64,000 nucleotides of DNA. Source: Chryseobacterium sp. OV279 (GTDB taxonomy: Bacteria; Bacteroidota; Bacteroidia; Flavobacteriales; Weeksellaceae). The position numbers and the translations under genes were made by a program. Shown piece after piece: positions 44,639-53,215 of the stretch (positions are counted from its first letter, which is position 1; the number at the start of each line of letters is the position of its first letter). Location: positions 1,268,431-1,332,430 of the forward strand of contig NZ_FQUD01000001.1 of assembly GCF_900128945.1 (NCBI RefSeq), written 5' to 3'. The notes beneath the pieces were generated by a model. It saw only the letters and a list, made by a program, of their open reading frames with translations. It had not been told where the DNA came from and searched no databases.

Positions 44639-44785
44639 GGTTCATATGAATCCGAAGATAGTATATAAAAATTTCCCCCAGCTGCTGCAAGCGTCTGTCT
44701 TTTCTTGCCGTACAAATTTAAACCAATTTCCAATGTTTCTCGTCTATCGCAATAAAAAATGATAGAAAGCATAAATAAGGTCTGA

Positions 44786-44866
44786 GAAAGTTTATTTCCC
44801 GGATCAGATTTCTTTTTGCTTTTATTGGAGTACGAGCTTCAGTAGACGATGAACCAATAAACTTTC
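44786..44866. repeat. Nested inverted repeats upstream of the recombinase
   Basis: GAAAGTTTATT (44786-44796) is inverted at 44856-44866 (AATAAACTTTC), and TTTATTGG (44821-44828) is inverted at 44854-44861 (CCAATAAA). They share an arm, so two alternative hairpins exist. Position suggests a recombination site of the serine recombinase, but this is untested. The 44639-45078 gap has no gene. Confidence 0.4.
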
Positions 44867-44969
44867 GTTTTATATAGACTACGCCTATCAAAGAAAAAGT
44901 TGCACAAAAAAAAGAAAGTTAATCTAGGCTTAATAAATTCCTTTTAAATCGGTAGTATTTTGAGATGTT

Positions 44970-44995
44970 ATAAGATGTGAGTTTTCGCATCTTAT
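44970..44995 (+). terminator. Hairpin with T tail upstream of the recombinase
   Basis: ATAAGATG (44970-44977) pairs with CATCTTAT (44988-44995), loop TGAGTTTTCG, followed by a T run. No gene ends close upstream on this strand, so it may be left over from a lost gene or terminate an unseen transcript. Confidence 0.65.
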
Positions 44996-45078
44996 TTTTT
45001 TACATTGTTTTCTCAAAATCTCGTATCATTAAACAAAGTTTCATAAATTTATAATGTATGAGTTTAATGTGACAAAAT

Positions 45079-45631
45079 ATTAAAATAGGATATGCAAGGG
45101 TTTCGACCAAAGATCAAAATTTGGATTTACAAATTGAAGCGTTAGAAAAAGCAGGTTGTGAGAAAATTTATGAGGAGAAAATTTCTGGTGCAACAAAAAA
45201 ATCGTTCCGAACTTGACAAGATGATAGAGCAATTCAGAAAAGATGACGAACTTTATGTTTGGAGATTGGACAGATTGGGAAGAAGTTTAAAACATATTAT
45301 TGATATGGTTTTAAGTTTAAATGGTAAAGGCATTATTATAAAAGCTCTTACCGATGGTGTGGATACTTCCACTATTAATGGGCAACTTTTCTTAAATTTA
45401 ATGGCTTCTTTAGCTGAATATGAAAGGGAATTGATAAAAGAAAGAACTAACGCAGGATTGCAATCTGCAAGAGCAAGAGGTAGAACTGGTGGAAGACCAA
45501 AAGGGTATGCAAAAGAAACAATTTCTAAGTTAATAATTATGCGATCTGTGTATAAAGATCCAACCAAGGCTCCGGAGGAGATTTACAAGCCACTTGGTTT
45601 GACTAGAGCAACATTTTATCGTTATGCTTAA
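45079..45631 (+). pseudogene. Serine site-specific recombinase (resolvase/invertase), frameshifted
   Basis: The N-terminal catalytic part KIGYARVSTKDQNLDLQIEA is in one frame (from 45082, apparently preceded by ATT rather than ATG) and contains the nucleophile Ser in RVST. It runs to GATKK and then stops. The rest is open in another frame from 45158: ELDKMIEQF, VWRLDRLGRS, LAEYERELIKERT, the GRTGGRPKG hinge and a C-terminal HTH. The frames join at a 7-A run (45195-45201); six A would restore a normal ~184-residue protein. Thus it is either a decayed gene, a homopolymer sequencing error or a slippage site. It marks the left side of the accessory island and could have inserted it. Confidence 0.85.
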
Positions 45632-45699
45632 ATTCTTGATAATCATACGAATGAAGAAATAAAGAAAATGGTAATTAAAAAATAATATAATACGCCAAT

Positions 45700-45727
45700 A
45701 GATTGCGTAGTAAGAATATATTTTTGA
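45700..45727 (+). promoter_or_regulatory. Promoter-like element shared with 48599-48626
   Basis: Reads AGATTGCGTAGTA followed by an AT-rich stretch and TATTTTTG. The same arrangement, with the same 13-nt spacing between TTG and the TAnnTTTG-like end, precedes the gene at 48644. It ends 22 nt before this gene's ATG. Confidence 0.5.
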
Positions 45728-45749
45728 TATATTAAAAAGTAAATTATAA

Positions 45750-46592
45750 ATGTTGATTAATTGGAACAGTATAAATGACGGGCTTCGACCTGAAGCCGAA
45801 GAACCAGTTTTAATTGCTAAAGAACCTACTGAAGATTTAATTAATGATTGTAGAGTTGGTTCATTGATAATGCACAAAGATTCGGGGGAAGTAGGATGGT
45901 TTGTAGGAAATGAATGTGATGTAATTACATTATCTTCTAGAACATATTGGGCATATATAAATGAAAAGGCACTTTCTATTCCAGATACTGATGACGAAAA
46001 GATGCTTTCAAACTGCCTAAAGGAGTATATGTTAAAACTTCAATATTTTGAAAAAAAATTTCAGAAACTAAGTGAATGTATGATGACAAGTGGTAAAGGT
46101 ACATATCCACTAGATTACTTTATTGCAGGAATTTTAAATAGAAGTCTTTCTCTCATTTATGGTTTTGATACTTTACTTAGATCTTCAAACTTTATTGGTG
46201 CTCTGCACTTGGTTAGACCATATCTTGACAATTATTTAAGACTTTCAGCCTCATGGTTAGTAGAAAATCCACATGATTTTGCCAAAGACGTTTGGGAAGG
46301 CTCTACCATAAGAAATATTAGAGATAGAGATGGAAAAAAAATGACCGATGCATATCTTAAGAAAAAGGCTACAGCAGAATTTTCATGGATAGAAAACGTA
46401 TATAATGAGACATCAGGGTTTGTTCATTTCAGTAACAAGCACATAATGAATGCAACAACTTTATCTTCCGAAAAAGAAAGAACGCTTAGAACATTTATTG
46501 GAAAAATAGATAATAATGTCTCTTACCAATCTAAGATAGAGGCTGTGATCGGTATGATCGAAATTTCAAATTTCAAATTTAATATCAAGTAG
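45750..46592 (+). CDS. Unrecognised cytoplasmic helical protein of the accessory island
   Basis: A 280-residue protein with two parts. Residues ~1-90 are beta-rich (KDSGEVGWFVGNECDVITLS). Residues ~100-280 are helical, with MLKLQYFEKKFQKLSE, LHLVRPYLDNYLRLSAS and NETSGFVHFSNKHIM. The helical part is in the style of HEPN/DUF5677-like proteins linked to defence, but no clean R-x4-6-H motif is visible, so I leave it unassigned. It follows the broken recombinase and has its own promoter-like element. Confidence 0.65.
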   Translation: MLINWNSINDGLRPEAEEPVLIAKEPTEDLINDCRVGSLIMHKDSGEVGWFVGNECDVITLSSRTYWAYINEKALSIPDTDDEKMLSNCLKEYMLKLQYFEKKFQKLSECMMTSGKGTYPLDYFIAGILNRSLSLIYGFDTLLRSSNFIGALHLVRPYLDNYLRLSASWLVENPHDFAKDVWEGSTIRNIRDRDGKKMTDAYLKKKATAEFSWIENVYNETSGFVHFSNKHIMNATTLSSEKERTLRTFIGKIDNNVSYQSKIEAVIGMIEISNFKFNIK

Positions 46593-46698
46593 AGTATACG
46601 GATGGATTGCAACAAAAAGAATAGAGGGATAGCAATACCAAGAGAAAATTATTAGATTTTTGCTTAGCCTAAAACCCTATTAACCTAATATTTATAAA

Positions 46699-46714
46699 AA
46701 TCTCAAAACACGAT
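46699..46714. repeat. Copy 1 of the AATCTCAAAA-ACGAT 16-mer (one mismatch)
   Basis: Reads AATCTCAAAACACGAT. Identical but for one base to the copies at 47398 and 54593. Confidence 0.6.
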
Positions 46715-46768
46715 ATTATTAAAACTAAGAATTTGTATAAATTCTCTATCTATAACAAATATTTTAAA

Positions 46769-47389
46769 ATGAAAGAAACTGATATCCAAGCATTCTCGAA
46801 AACTGATAATTTAAGATTATATATTATTGAGCATACCCTTCATATTGAGACTTTAGTATCTGAAGCAATTGAGCACTTATTGGGTATTGATTATAAGACT
46901 TCAAAATCTTTTGGATATGGTTCTTCAGCCTTATCTTTTAATCAAAAAATACAAATTATTCAAGATATTAAAGGAATAGAATCTGAAATGACGAAAAAAC
47001 TTTCTTGTTTGATGAATATCCGAAATAAATTTGCTCACGTACAAGAAATTGATTCCTTTGAGAACTTATTTACTTTAACAAGTGTTGGCAAAGAGATTGA
47101 AAAACAATTAAGTAAATGGTACTCTCTCGATGAAAAGAAGGTGTCTGATGATGAACATAAATTTAGATTTTTTAAGCTCGCTGAAGAAATCACTTATATG
47201 TTGATTTTATTACAAGTTGAAACGAGAACAAAGAATAGAGTTCTCGAAATTGAAAAAGAATTTACAGAAGGAAATCTTAAATCATATGTTGAAGTAGTTT
47301 CTGAATTAGAAAACGCTAGTGAAATTCAATCCAAAGTATTTGCAAAAACTTCCGAAAAATTACCCCATTTGAAAATTGATAAAAAGTAG
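46769..47389 (+). CDS. HEPN/MltR-like protein
   Basis: A 206-residue all-helical protein. The start ATG at 46769 gives MKETDIQAF; an earlier TTG at 46733 is possible but adds an odd YKFSIYNKYF leader. It carries the HEPN-type R-x4-H motif in MNIRNKFAHV, preceded by QKIQIIQDIKGIESEMTKKL, and an early helix IIEHTLHIETLVSEAIEHLL, as in MltR/HEPN proteins. HEPN domains with this motif are often RNases in toxin-antitoxin or abortive-infection systems, but no nucleotidyltransferase partner is adjacent. Part of the AT-rich HEPN island. Confidence 0.7.
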   Translation: MKETDIQAFSKTDNLRLYIIEHTLHIETLVSEAIEHLLGIDYKTSKSFGYGSSALSFNQKIQIIQDIKGIESEMTKKLSCLMNIRNKFAHVQEIDSFENLFTLTSVGKEIEKQLSKWYSLDEKKVSDDEHKFRFFKLAEEITYMLILLQVETRTKNRVLEIEKEFTEGNLKSYVEVVSELENASEIQSKVFAKTSEKLPHLKIDKK

Positions 47390-47717
47390 TAAAACAAAAT
47401 CTCAAAAAACGATCAAGAGTTAAATTTGATTGAGATTGGAAGGCAGGCAGTATAAAATTGAAGAAAATTTTAGGTCATGGGAGTAATTTGAAGCAGATGA
47501 TGTTGAATATACTAAAAAAGAGGAACAAAAGATTTTTACGTAGATATCAAAAACATTTAGTAATTTAGTTTGGGGTATTTCTTACAGTCCCTGCCGTCCA
47601 CCATTAGCAAAGCTGATAAGCACTGTAATTAAATTTAATTGAGTAACTTTTGTTCCATACACAAAGGTAATGGTTGGTGGATGACATTTATCTGTTGTGG
47701 GTTAAAAGAAATATTCA
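47390..47717. other. Intergenic stretch with 16-mer and imperfect inverted repeat
   Basis: Contains the 16-mer at 47398-47413 and, further on, GTCCACCATTA near 47596 with a partial inverse near 47670-47685 (TAATGGTTGGTGGA). No ORF longer than ~20 codons looks coding. Confidence 0.45.
47398..47413. repeat. Copy 2 of the AATCTCAAAAAACGAT 16-mer
   Basis: Identical over 16 nt to 54593-54608. Lies nine bases after a gene's stop codon. Confidence 0.65.
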
Positions 47718-48432
47718 ATGGAATTACAAAATCATACAATCAATTTTTATAAGTTACAAGCTAAAAGGCTTAAAAGAGAACTTAATATTACGCACACAGA
47801 TGCTTTAAATTTAGTAGCAAAGAATTATGGATTCTCCAATTGGATCGATTGTCAAAGGCGTATACGAATTACTGCAGAGTCTTCTGCGATTACAACGGTT
47901 CCACTTAATTTTACGAGCTGGTTGCTCAAACAAACAAACAAACAGGAATTCTCCTTTAGGAGATTTAGCTAGAGATGTGGAAAAAGACACTCAATGGCCA
48001 TTATATAATGATCTGGAATCATATAATATGTATCTACATTCTAAAGATGTTTCCAATATCGTCTTTATTGTTTTGAAAAATGCATGGAAAAGTTTTACTG
48101 CTTATTTAAAAAGAAATGTAATCCCAAAAGAAAAAAAAGATTCTAAAACTTCTATAAGAAATTCTGATCCTAGAAGAATAACAATAGTGAAAAATATTAA
48201 ACCTATTCACTTTGATAAAAGAACGACCGAAAAATTTAATGTCGGAGATAAAGCGTGGATATCATGGAATGGCAGAAAAGCTCTTCCAGTAACAATTACT
48301 GAAGTAACTGATCGTAATTACTCATTTAAGATTGAAAGACCATTAAAGAATAAAGGGAATATTCATTTTCTTTTTTTAGATGAAGTCCGTAGTACTCCGG
48401 AACTTGCATGTATTAATCATGTAACTTCGTAA
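47718..48432 (+). pseudogene. Glyoxalase-related N-domain + YozE-like protein, split by an AAAC repeat
   Basis: Two overlapping frames form one protein. Frame 1 (47718-47972) starts MELQNHTINFYKLQAKRLKR, with LNITHTDALNLVAKNYGFSNW, a helical pattern seen in glyoxalase-superfamily-associated leaders, then TSWLLKQTNK. Frame 2 continues PLGDLARDVEKDTQWPLYND, which is the second half of a YozE SAM-like domain (FxxWLLKQ...PLGDLA), and ends with a basic beta domain (FNVGDKAWISWNGRKALPV). The join lies in a 4-copy AAAC repeat (47928-47943). Loss of one unit gives LLKQTNRNSPLGDLA in a single frame of ~237 codons. It is either a pseudogene or a slippage-switched gene. Confidence 0.8.
47928..47943 (+). 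repeat. (AAAC)4 tetranucleotide repeat inside a coding sequence
   Basis: Four perfect AAAC units at the point where the reading frame of the YozE-like gene breaks. Three units restore the frame. Confidence 0.9.
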
Positions 48433-48488
48433 ATATGCTAAAGAATGAAAATAGTTTGAATATTTTCTAAATATCTTCTTTAATATTA

Positions 48489-48513
48489 AATCCTAACTTT
48501 AAAAGTTGGGATT
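48489..48513 (+). terminator. Rho-independent terminator
   Basis: AATCCTAAC (48489-48497) pairs with GTTGGGATT (48505-48513) through one G-U, loop TTTAAAA, followed by six T. Confidence 0.8.
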
Positions 48514-48598
48514 TTTTATATATTCGGTAAGATAATTTTTTAATTTAAAGTACTCCCTGAAATTTCAAATTATCATTATAAAAATAATATATGCAAAA

Positions 48599-48626
48599 AG
48601 ATTGCGCAGTATAATATTACTTTTGA
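48599..48626 (+). promoter_or_regulatory. Promoter-like element shared with 45700-45727
   Basis: Reads AGATTGCGCAGTA, an AT stretch, then TACTTTTGA, with the same internal spacing as the upstream copy. It ends 17 nt before the ATG at 48644. Confidence 0.5.
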
Positions 48627-48643
48627 GCATTATTTGAAATAAG

Positions 48644-49432
48644 ATGAATAAAGAAGTAGAAAATCTGATTAATGAGATTTTAAGTGATTTTTACTTAAAT
48701 ACAAATGTAAAATATAAAATACACAATTCTGTAAACTTGTCGCTAGTTAGATATTTTAATTTTAGATTGAAATATATTGCAGTAGTCCCAAGAAAAATAA
48801 TGATTTCGAAGGAACTTCTAAAATCAATTGAAAATAATAAAAGTTTAAATATTTTGTTTTTGATACAAATTTTTAATAAAGCGAGTAAAGGTCTGGATCT
48901 AAATCCATTTCAAAGTAAACAGTCTTTTAATAGTAATGTTCATGATAGTTTATTTAATGATTGGGGGATACACCACCTTCATATCTCACATGAGAAAGCT
49001 ACTGATCAAGATTTCTTTAATAGAAGAACTGGACCACTATTATTTGTGAGATTTACTGATGATACGGCTTATTTTATAGATGTAAAACCTCATAATAATA
49101 AGAATGTTTGGAGTAATAGGGATTTTATTAGGATCTTAAAAAACAATTGGCCGGAAAGTATCGAAAGATTTGAAGCTGGCTTCAGAATTTATCCTGATTT
49201 AGATGACTCAGATATTGGTATTTTAAGAAATAAAGGATATTTATTCGGAATAAATGTGGATGATAAGTCTTATCTTTTGTTAGGACATGGACAAGCAACT
49301 TCCGGCGATAATATGATGGCAAGTAGGCTTGCAAATAATGTTTGGAGGTGGGTAGGAGAACATATAGAATTAATTCAAAACAATAAATCACTATTTAAAA
49401 AAAAATTAATAGAGCAACTTTATATGAATTAG
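48644..49432 (+). CDS. Unrecognised 262-residue protein
   Basis: A soluble, AT-rich gene of the island. The middle has a distinctive block, NDWGIHHLHISHEK followed by RTGPLLFVRFTDDTAYFIDV and KPHNNKNVW, which I recall from unnamed proteins in defence or mobile contexts. The HHLHIS plus D/E residues would suit a metal site. No membrane segment. Function unknown. Confidence 0.65.
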   Translation: MNKEVENLINEILSDFYLNTNVKYKIHNSVNLSLVRYFNFRLKYIAVVPRKIMISKELLKSIENNKSLNILFLIQIFNKASKGLDLNPFQSKQSFNSNVHDSLFNDWGIHHLHISHEKATDQDFFNRRTGPLLFVRFTDDTAYFIDVKPHNNKNVWSNRDFIRILKNNWPESIERFEAGFRIYPDLDDSDIGILRNKGYLFGINVDDKSYLLLGHGQATSGDNMMASRLANNVWRWVGEHIELIQNNKSLFKKKLIEQLYMN

Positions 49433-49547
49433 TAAGAGGAAATATTCGAAACTATATAAACTATACAAAGGATTAAAAACCTTTAATTTACAGTAGATGA
49501 ATAAGCAATCTTGCCTCTGCATAATACTACCAATAAATTTATAAACC

Positions 49548-50801
49548 ATGAACAGCAATAATCCAAAAGAGAATACCAAAGGTTTACTATATTCGGCTTA
49601 TCATAAACTTTATAGTGCTTTAAGCAGCTTGGAAAAATTTGAAAAAGGAATTAACTTCTTCGATAACATCTCTCACTTAGATAATTTTTTTTCTGAGTAT
49701 AGGAATGTGACATTTATGTTGCAAAAGTCATTAGCACATACACAATTTCTCAAATTTTATGAAGAAAACAGACAAAAATATCTGCTTAACGATGTTTGTA
49801 AGTGGTTTATCGAAAAGCGCAACGAGGTTTTGAAACAACAACCATTTGATTTAGAGAAAAGAATACGAATTGTCGTGTATACTACTAATAACAATGTTGC
49901 TTTACCCGAATTGTCTTTTACAATAGAAAATGATGTAGAATTTTCTTCATTGATTGACTCAATGCAAAATTTTTTCATAAAATTTAATTTGATTGAAGTA
50001 ATGTTTTCTGCTGAATTTTCATTTTATGAAAGGGGCAGTAATGACGAGCTGTATGACAATTTCATATCCGGTATTAATAACATGAAATTATTTATGAAGA
50101 CAATGAAGGAAGCACTAAATGAAAATGATATACTGTCTGACCAACTTGAAAAAAAGATTGATGACATGAATTTTCACCGTATTCCTAAAAATATGCTGCT
50201 AACTGACGACTATGTATTTTATACTAGAGAAAACCGTTTTGAAAAAGCTTCAAGGGCAGAATTCAGCTTCGGACAAACTGATTTAAAAGTCCCTGTTACA
50301 AGTTTTGAAAAAATGTTTCCAGGATCGGAAGATTTATTTAGCAACTTCATAATGATGCACTTAGCCGTCTTTAAAATGCAAAAAATAATAATGCCAACTT
50401 GCTTTATTGTTTATAATGACGAGAAAATGAAATTTATGTCATTTGATAGCTCAATAAAAACTACTGTCTACAGAAAATTAAGTGAAATAGCAAATCGTAT
50501 TGAAACAGAAGGAATTATTGAAGTTTTATATGTTGGTGAAATGTATCTGTATTCAAATAACGAAAATATTCTTAATTTGGAGAGCAGCGAGAGAATAAAG
50601 CATAAGCATTCGGAATCACTTGTATTCTTCAAAGCAAGCCATGATGAGTTAACAAACAGTTGCTATTTGTTTGATTCAGACAAGATAGATGATATGGAAT
50701 ATATAGTTTCTGTTTTACATCAAAAGGAGCCCATGAATAAAAATTTAGCATTTATGAATCCGGTAATCAATGAATTTAAGAGGCTAAACTTAAAAAAATA
50801 A
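49548..50801 (+). CDS. Unrecognised 417-residue protein
   Basis: A cytoplasmic protein with no family I recognise. The N-terminal third is helical (LYSAYHKLYSALSSLEKFEK, HTQFLKFYEENRQKYLL). The rest is mixed alpha/beta and charged. No catalytic motif, membrane segment or repeat is evident. Context (HEPN and SMEK genes downstream) suggests a conflict-related role, but nothing in the sequence proves it. An imperfect stem ACCCTTTT/AAAAGGGT lies at 50807-50838 after the stop. Confidence 0.65.
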   Translation: MNSNNPKENTKGLLYSAYHKLYSALSSLEKFEKGINFFDNISHLDNFFSEYRNVTFMLQKSLAHTQFLKFYEENRQKYLLNDVCKWFIEKRNEVLKQQPFDLEKRIRIVVYTTNNNVALPELSFTIENDVEFSSLIDSMQNFFIKFNLIEVMFSAEFSFYERGSNDELYDNFISGINNMKLFMKTMKEALNENDILSDQLEKKIDDMNFHRIPKNMLLTDDYVFYTRENRFEKASRAEFSFGQTDLKVPVTSFEKMFPGSEDLFSNFIMMHLAVFKMQKIIMPTCFIVYNDEKMKFMSFDSSIKTTVYRKLSEIANRIETEGIIEVLYVGEMYLYSNNENILNLESSERIKHKHSESLVFFKASHDELTNSCYLFDSDKIDDMEYIVSVLHQKEPMNKNLAFMNPVINEFKRLNLKK

Positions 50802-50916
50802 ATATTACCCTTTTTAAAATTAGTAATATGAAAAGGGTCATCTACAAATAATAAATGCTATTACGATTAATGCTTTCTAAACTTTTGAAAATAATTCTTA
50901 AATAAATATTATTAAT

Positions 50917-51633
50917 ATGGATATTAAACATGAGAAAATTACAGTGCAAAAATTAATTGATATGTATGAAGATATAAGATTTATCTTTTCAGATGCATTA
51001 AATATCGTTAAGTCATATGGATATGATGAAAATAAAGATTGTAGAACTGTCTTCTATAAGCTTGCAAGTCAAGCAACTCAAACAAATGTAATATTATTTC
51101 ATTTAATCGGTGAACATTTTGGTGATATTGAACTTTGGAATTTGCAAAAATTTGCAGACGATGAAGTAAAGCAAAATTTCTTGAGAAATCAATTGGATTT
51201 TATTGTGTCTGATTTAAGAGAAAATTTATTTGTAAATATCTTTTTACGATTTGAAAACTTTATAAAACTAATAGCAAGAAGTCAAGGACTAAACGGTGAA
51301 AAGTTGAATAAATTGACAAAAGATTTAATTGATAAATTAGGAATAAATATTCAATACAAAGATTTAGTTGATTTAGTAACTTACATTAGAAATACTATCC
51401 ACACAGAAGGATTTCATACGAAACCTGATGTTACAATTTCATACAAAGGACAAGATTTTGAACTGAAGCAAAATAATCCAGTTACATTCTATAATGAAGA
51501 CTTTCTCCATTTTTTGATAAGTGAAATTAGTGAATTTGTGATGACAGTTATTAATACAAATGACATCAAATCTATTCCATTAATTGAGCACACTTATGTG
51601 GGATTGAATCATATTTATGATGACGAAATATGA
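50917..51633 (+). CDS. HEPN-like protein, RNTIH type, copy 1
   Basis: A 238-residue helical protein with the key segment LVTYIRNTIHTEGFHT: R-N-T-I-H is an Rx3H version of the HEPN RNase motif. An upstream block DLRENLFVNIFLRFENFIKL and a C-terminal FLISEISEFVMTVIN complete the helical bundle. It is clearly paralogous to the gene at 52406 (same DCRTxFYK, RExLF, IFLRFExFI, RNTIHxEGF and FYNxEFLxFLI blocks). It lies 36 nt before an AbiU2-like HEPN gene. RNase or toxin activity is inference. Confidence 0.75.
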   Translation: MDIKHEKITVQKLIDMYEDIRFIFSDALNIVKSYGYDENKDCRTVFYKLASQATQTNVILFHLIGEHFGDIELWNLQKFADDEVKQNFLRNQLDFIVSDLRENLFVNIFLRFENFIKLIARSQGLNGEKLNKLTKDLIDKLGINIQYKDLVDLVTYIRNTIHTEGFHTKPDVTISYKGQDFELKQNNPVTFYNEDFLHFLISEISEFVMTVINTNDIKSIPLIEHTYVGLNHIYDDEI

Positions 51634-51669
51634 ATTTAGATAGTATTAATGAAATAATTACAAAAAAAA

Positions 51670-52314
51670 ATGTTAATTCAAAACAACTTACAAGAAGAAC
51701 TAACTACAATATCAAGAATTATTTTAAACGCAAAATCAAGTTTTGACGTAGTATTATTTTTGAATAATGATAATCATAAAAAAGCGAATTTAATAAATAA
51801 GGAAAAAATTTCAAGTGATTTTTTTAGGTTTGTAGAAGTGAATTTCTTTCGAATCACAATAATTGAATTATTTAAACTATTTAGTTCTAATAAGAATGAT
51901 TATTACTCCTTTTATTCCTTAGGTACTAGATTTAATTCAGGACAGAAATATGATAAGCTAACTATTTCTAATGACACTCTTAAAAGTATACGTCTTTTGC
52001 TTAAACAATCAAAAAACAGTATTAAGAAGCTTATGGTTTTAAGAAATAAAGTTTACGCTCACAGTGATCAGGATTTCAAAAATTATATAGGAATAATGGA
52101 TATCAAAGAAATTAATAATCTTATTTCAATTTCTAAAACAATATTTAATAATTTCTATTCCGAAACCTATAAAAAAGAGTTCTTTTTTGACTTCCCTCTT
52201 GGTACACCTCTTGACAATTTGGAGCACTTGTTTGAAAAAATTGAATTTTATAGTTCAAACTATGAAAGCGTGATGCTACAGCAGTACGATCAAATGAATA
52301 AAGCTATAAATTAG
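51670..52314 (+). CDS. AbiU2-like HEPN protein
   Basis: A 214-residue helical protein with the motif VLRNKVYAHSDQDF, the RNxxxAH signature of AbiU2/HEPN families, preceded by a helix rich in FFRITIIELFKLFSS. AbiU2-like proteins are linked to abortive infection. It sits between two paralogous RNTIH-type genes, 36 nt after the first and 91 nt before the second, so the three may form one unit. Confidence 0.75.
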   Translation: MLIQNNLQEELTTISRIILNAKSSFDVVLFLNNDNHKKANLINKEKISSDFFRFVEVNFFRITIIELFKLFSSNKNDYYSFYSLGTRFNSGQKYDKLTISNDTLKSIRLLLKQSKNSIKKLMVLRNKVYAHSDQDFKNYIGIMDIKEINNLISISKTIFNNFYSETYKKEFFFDFPLGTPLDNLEHLFEKIEFYSSNYESVMLQQYDQMNKAIN

Positions 52315-52316
52315 TG

Positions 52317-52342
52317 AATATTGATTATAAGTGATCAATATT
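52317..52342. repeat. 9-bp inverted repeat after the AbiU2-like gene
   Basis: AATATTGAT (52317-52325) and ATCAATATT (52334-52342), loop of 8 nt, no T tail. It may be an mRNA processing or regulatory hairpin. Confidence 0.5.
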
Positions 52343-52405
52343 CCTTGTCAAAAATATCTAAAAAAGATTTTATTTGTGACTTTTAAAAACTAATATTAAG
52401 CATTA

Positions 52406-53107
52406 ATGGAGTTAAAACATAAATTAACTACGACACCTGAGCTATTTGAAATTTATAAATCTTTATATATAAAAATCAGTACTTCTTTTTATTCTATTAA
52501 TCGCTATCAATATAACGATTGCAGAACTCATTTTTATAAAAGGCTAATCTCTGATATCGAAACAACAATGCTTTTAGTTGAGTTGTTAGCTACACACTAC
52601 CCTTATATCCCTTCAATAGAAAAAATTGATTTTAAAAGCAATGAAGAGATGGCTTATTTTTTAAATTCAAAACTTAGTAATGTTACTAACAATATAAGAG
52701 AGAGCTTATTTCAACGAATATTTTTGAGATTTGAAGGATTTATTAGAACGATAGCAAAATACCAGAACTTAGAGGATCATAAACTACTCACTACTATTCA
52801 AAAACTTATTGAAAATTTACACATTAATACAAAATTCTTAGACTTTTCAAAACTATTACTTTACACTAGAAATACTATTCATTTTGAAGGATTTCAGACT
52901 AATTCCAGTGCTAGTATTTACTATAATGGAATAGAATACCAATTTATAAAAGATAAACCGTTAGCTTTTTATAATATTGAGTTTTTATCATTTTTAATTA
53001 CAGAAATAGATTGCTTTATATTAGCAATCATAAATTCTGATTGTATTAACAAGGTAGATTTCATAGAGCATATATCAACTGGAATAACTCATAACTTTAT
53101 AGATTAA
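52406..53107 (+). CDS. HEPN-like protein, RNTIH type, copy 2
   Basis: A 233-residue paralogue of the protein at 50917. Shared landmarks: NDCRTHFYK, IRESLFQRIFLRFEGFIRTI, YTRNTIHFEGFQT with the same R-N-T-I-H motif, and YNIEFLSFLITEIDCFI. The two differ widely elsewhere, so the duplication is old. Divergence around a conserved motif suggests that both are active or that they form a heteromer. Confidence 0.75.
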   Translation: MELKHKLTTTPELFEIYKSLYIKISTSFYSINRYQYNDCRTHFYKRLISDIETTMLLVELLATHYPYIPSIEKIDFKSNEEMAYFLNSKLSNVTNNIRESLFQRIFLRFEGFIRTIAKYQNLEDHKLLTTIQKLIENLHINTKFLDFSKLLLYTRNTIHFEGFQTNSSASIYYNGIEYQFIKDKPLAFYNIEFLSFLITEIDCFILAIINSDCINKVDFIEHISTGITHNFID

Positions 53108-53215
53108 AAAAATAATTTAATCCATAAAACAATTTACTGCCGCATTGATTGTAATTTCGAATAAAGACGAATTATCAACAAGCTACGTCAATAGCTTATT
53201 TTAAATAAAATTTTA

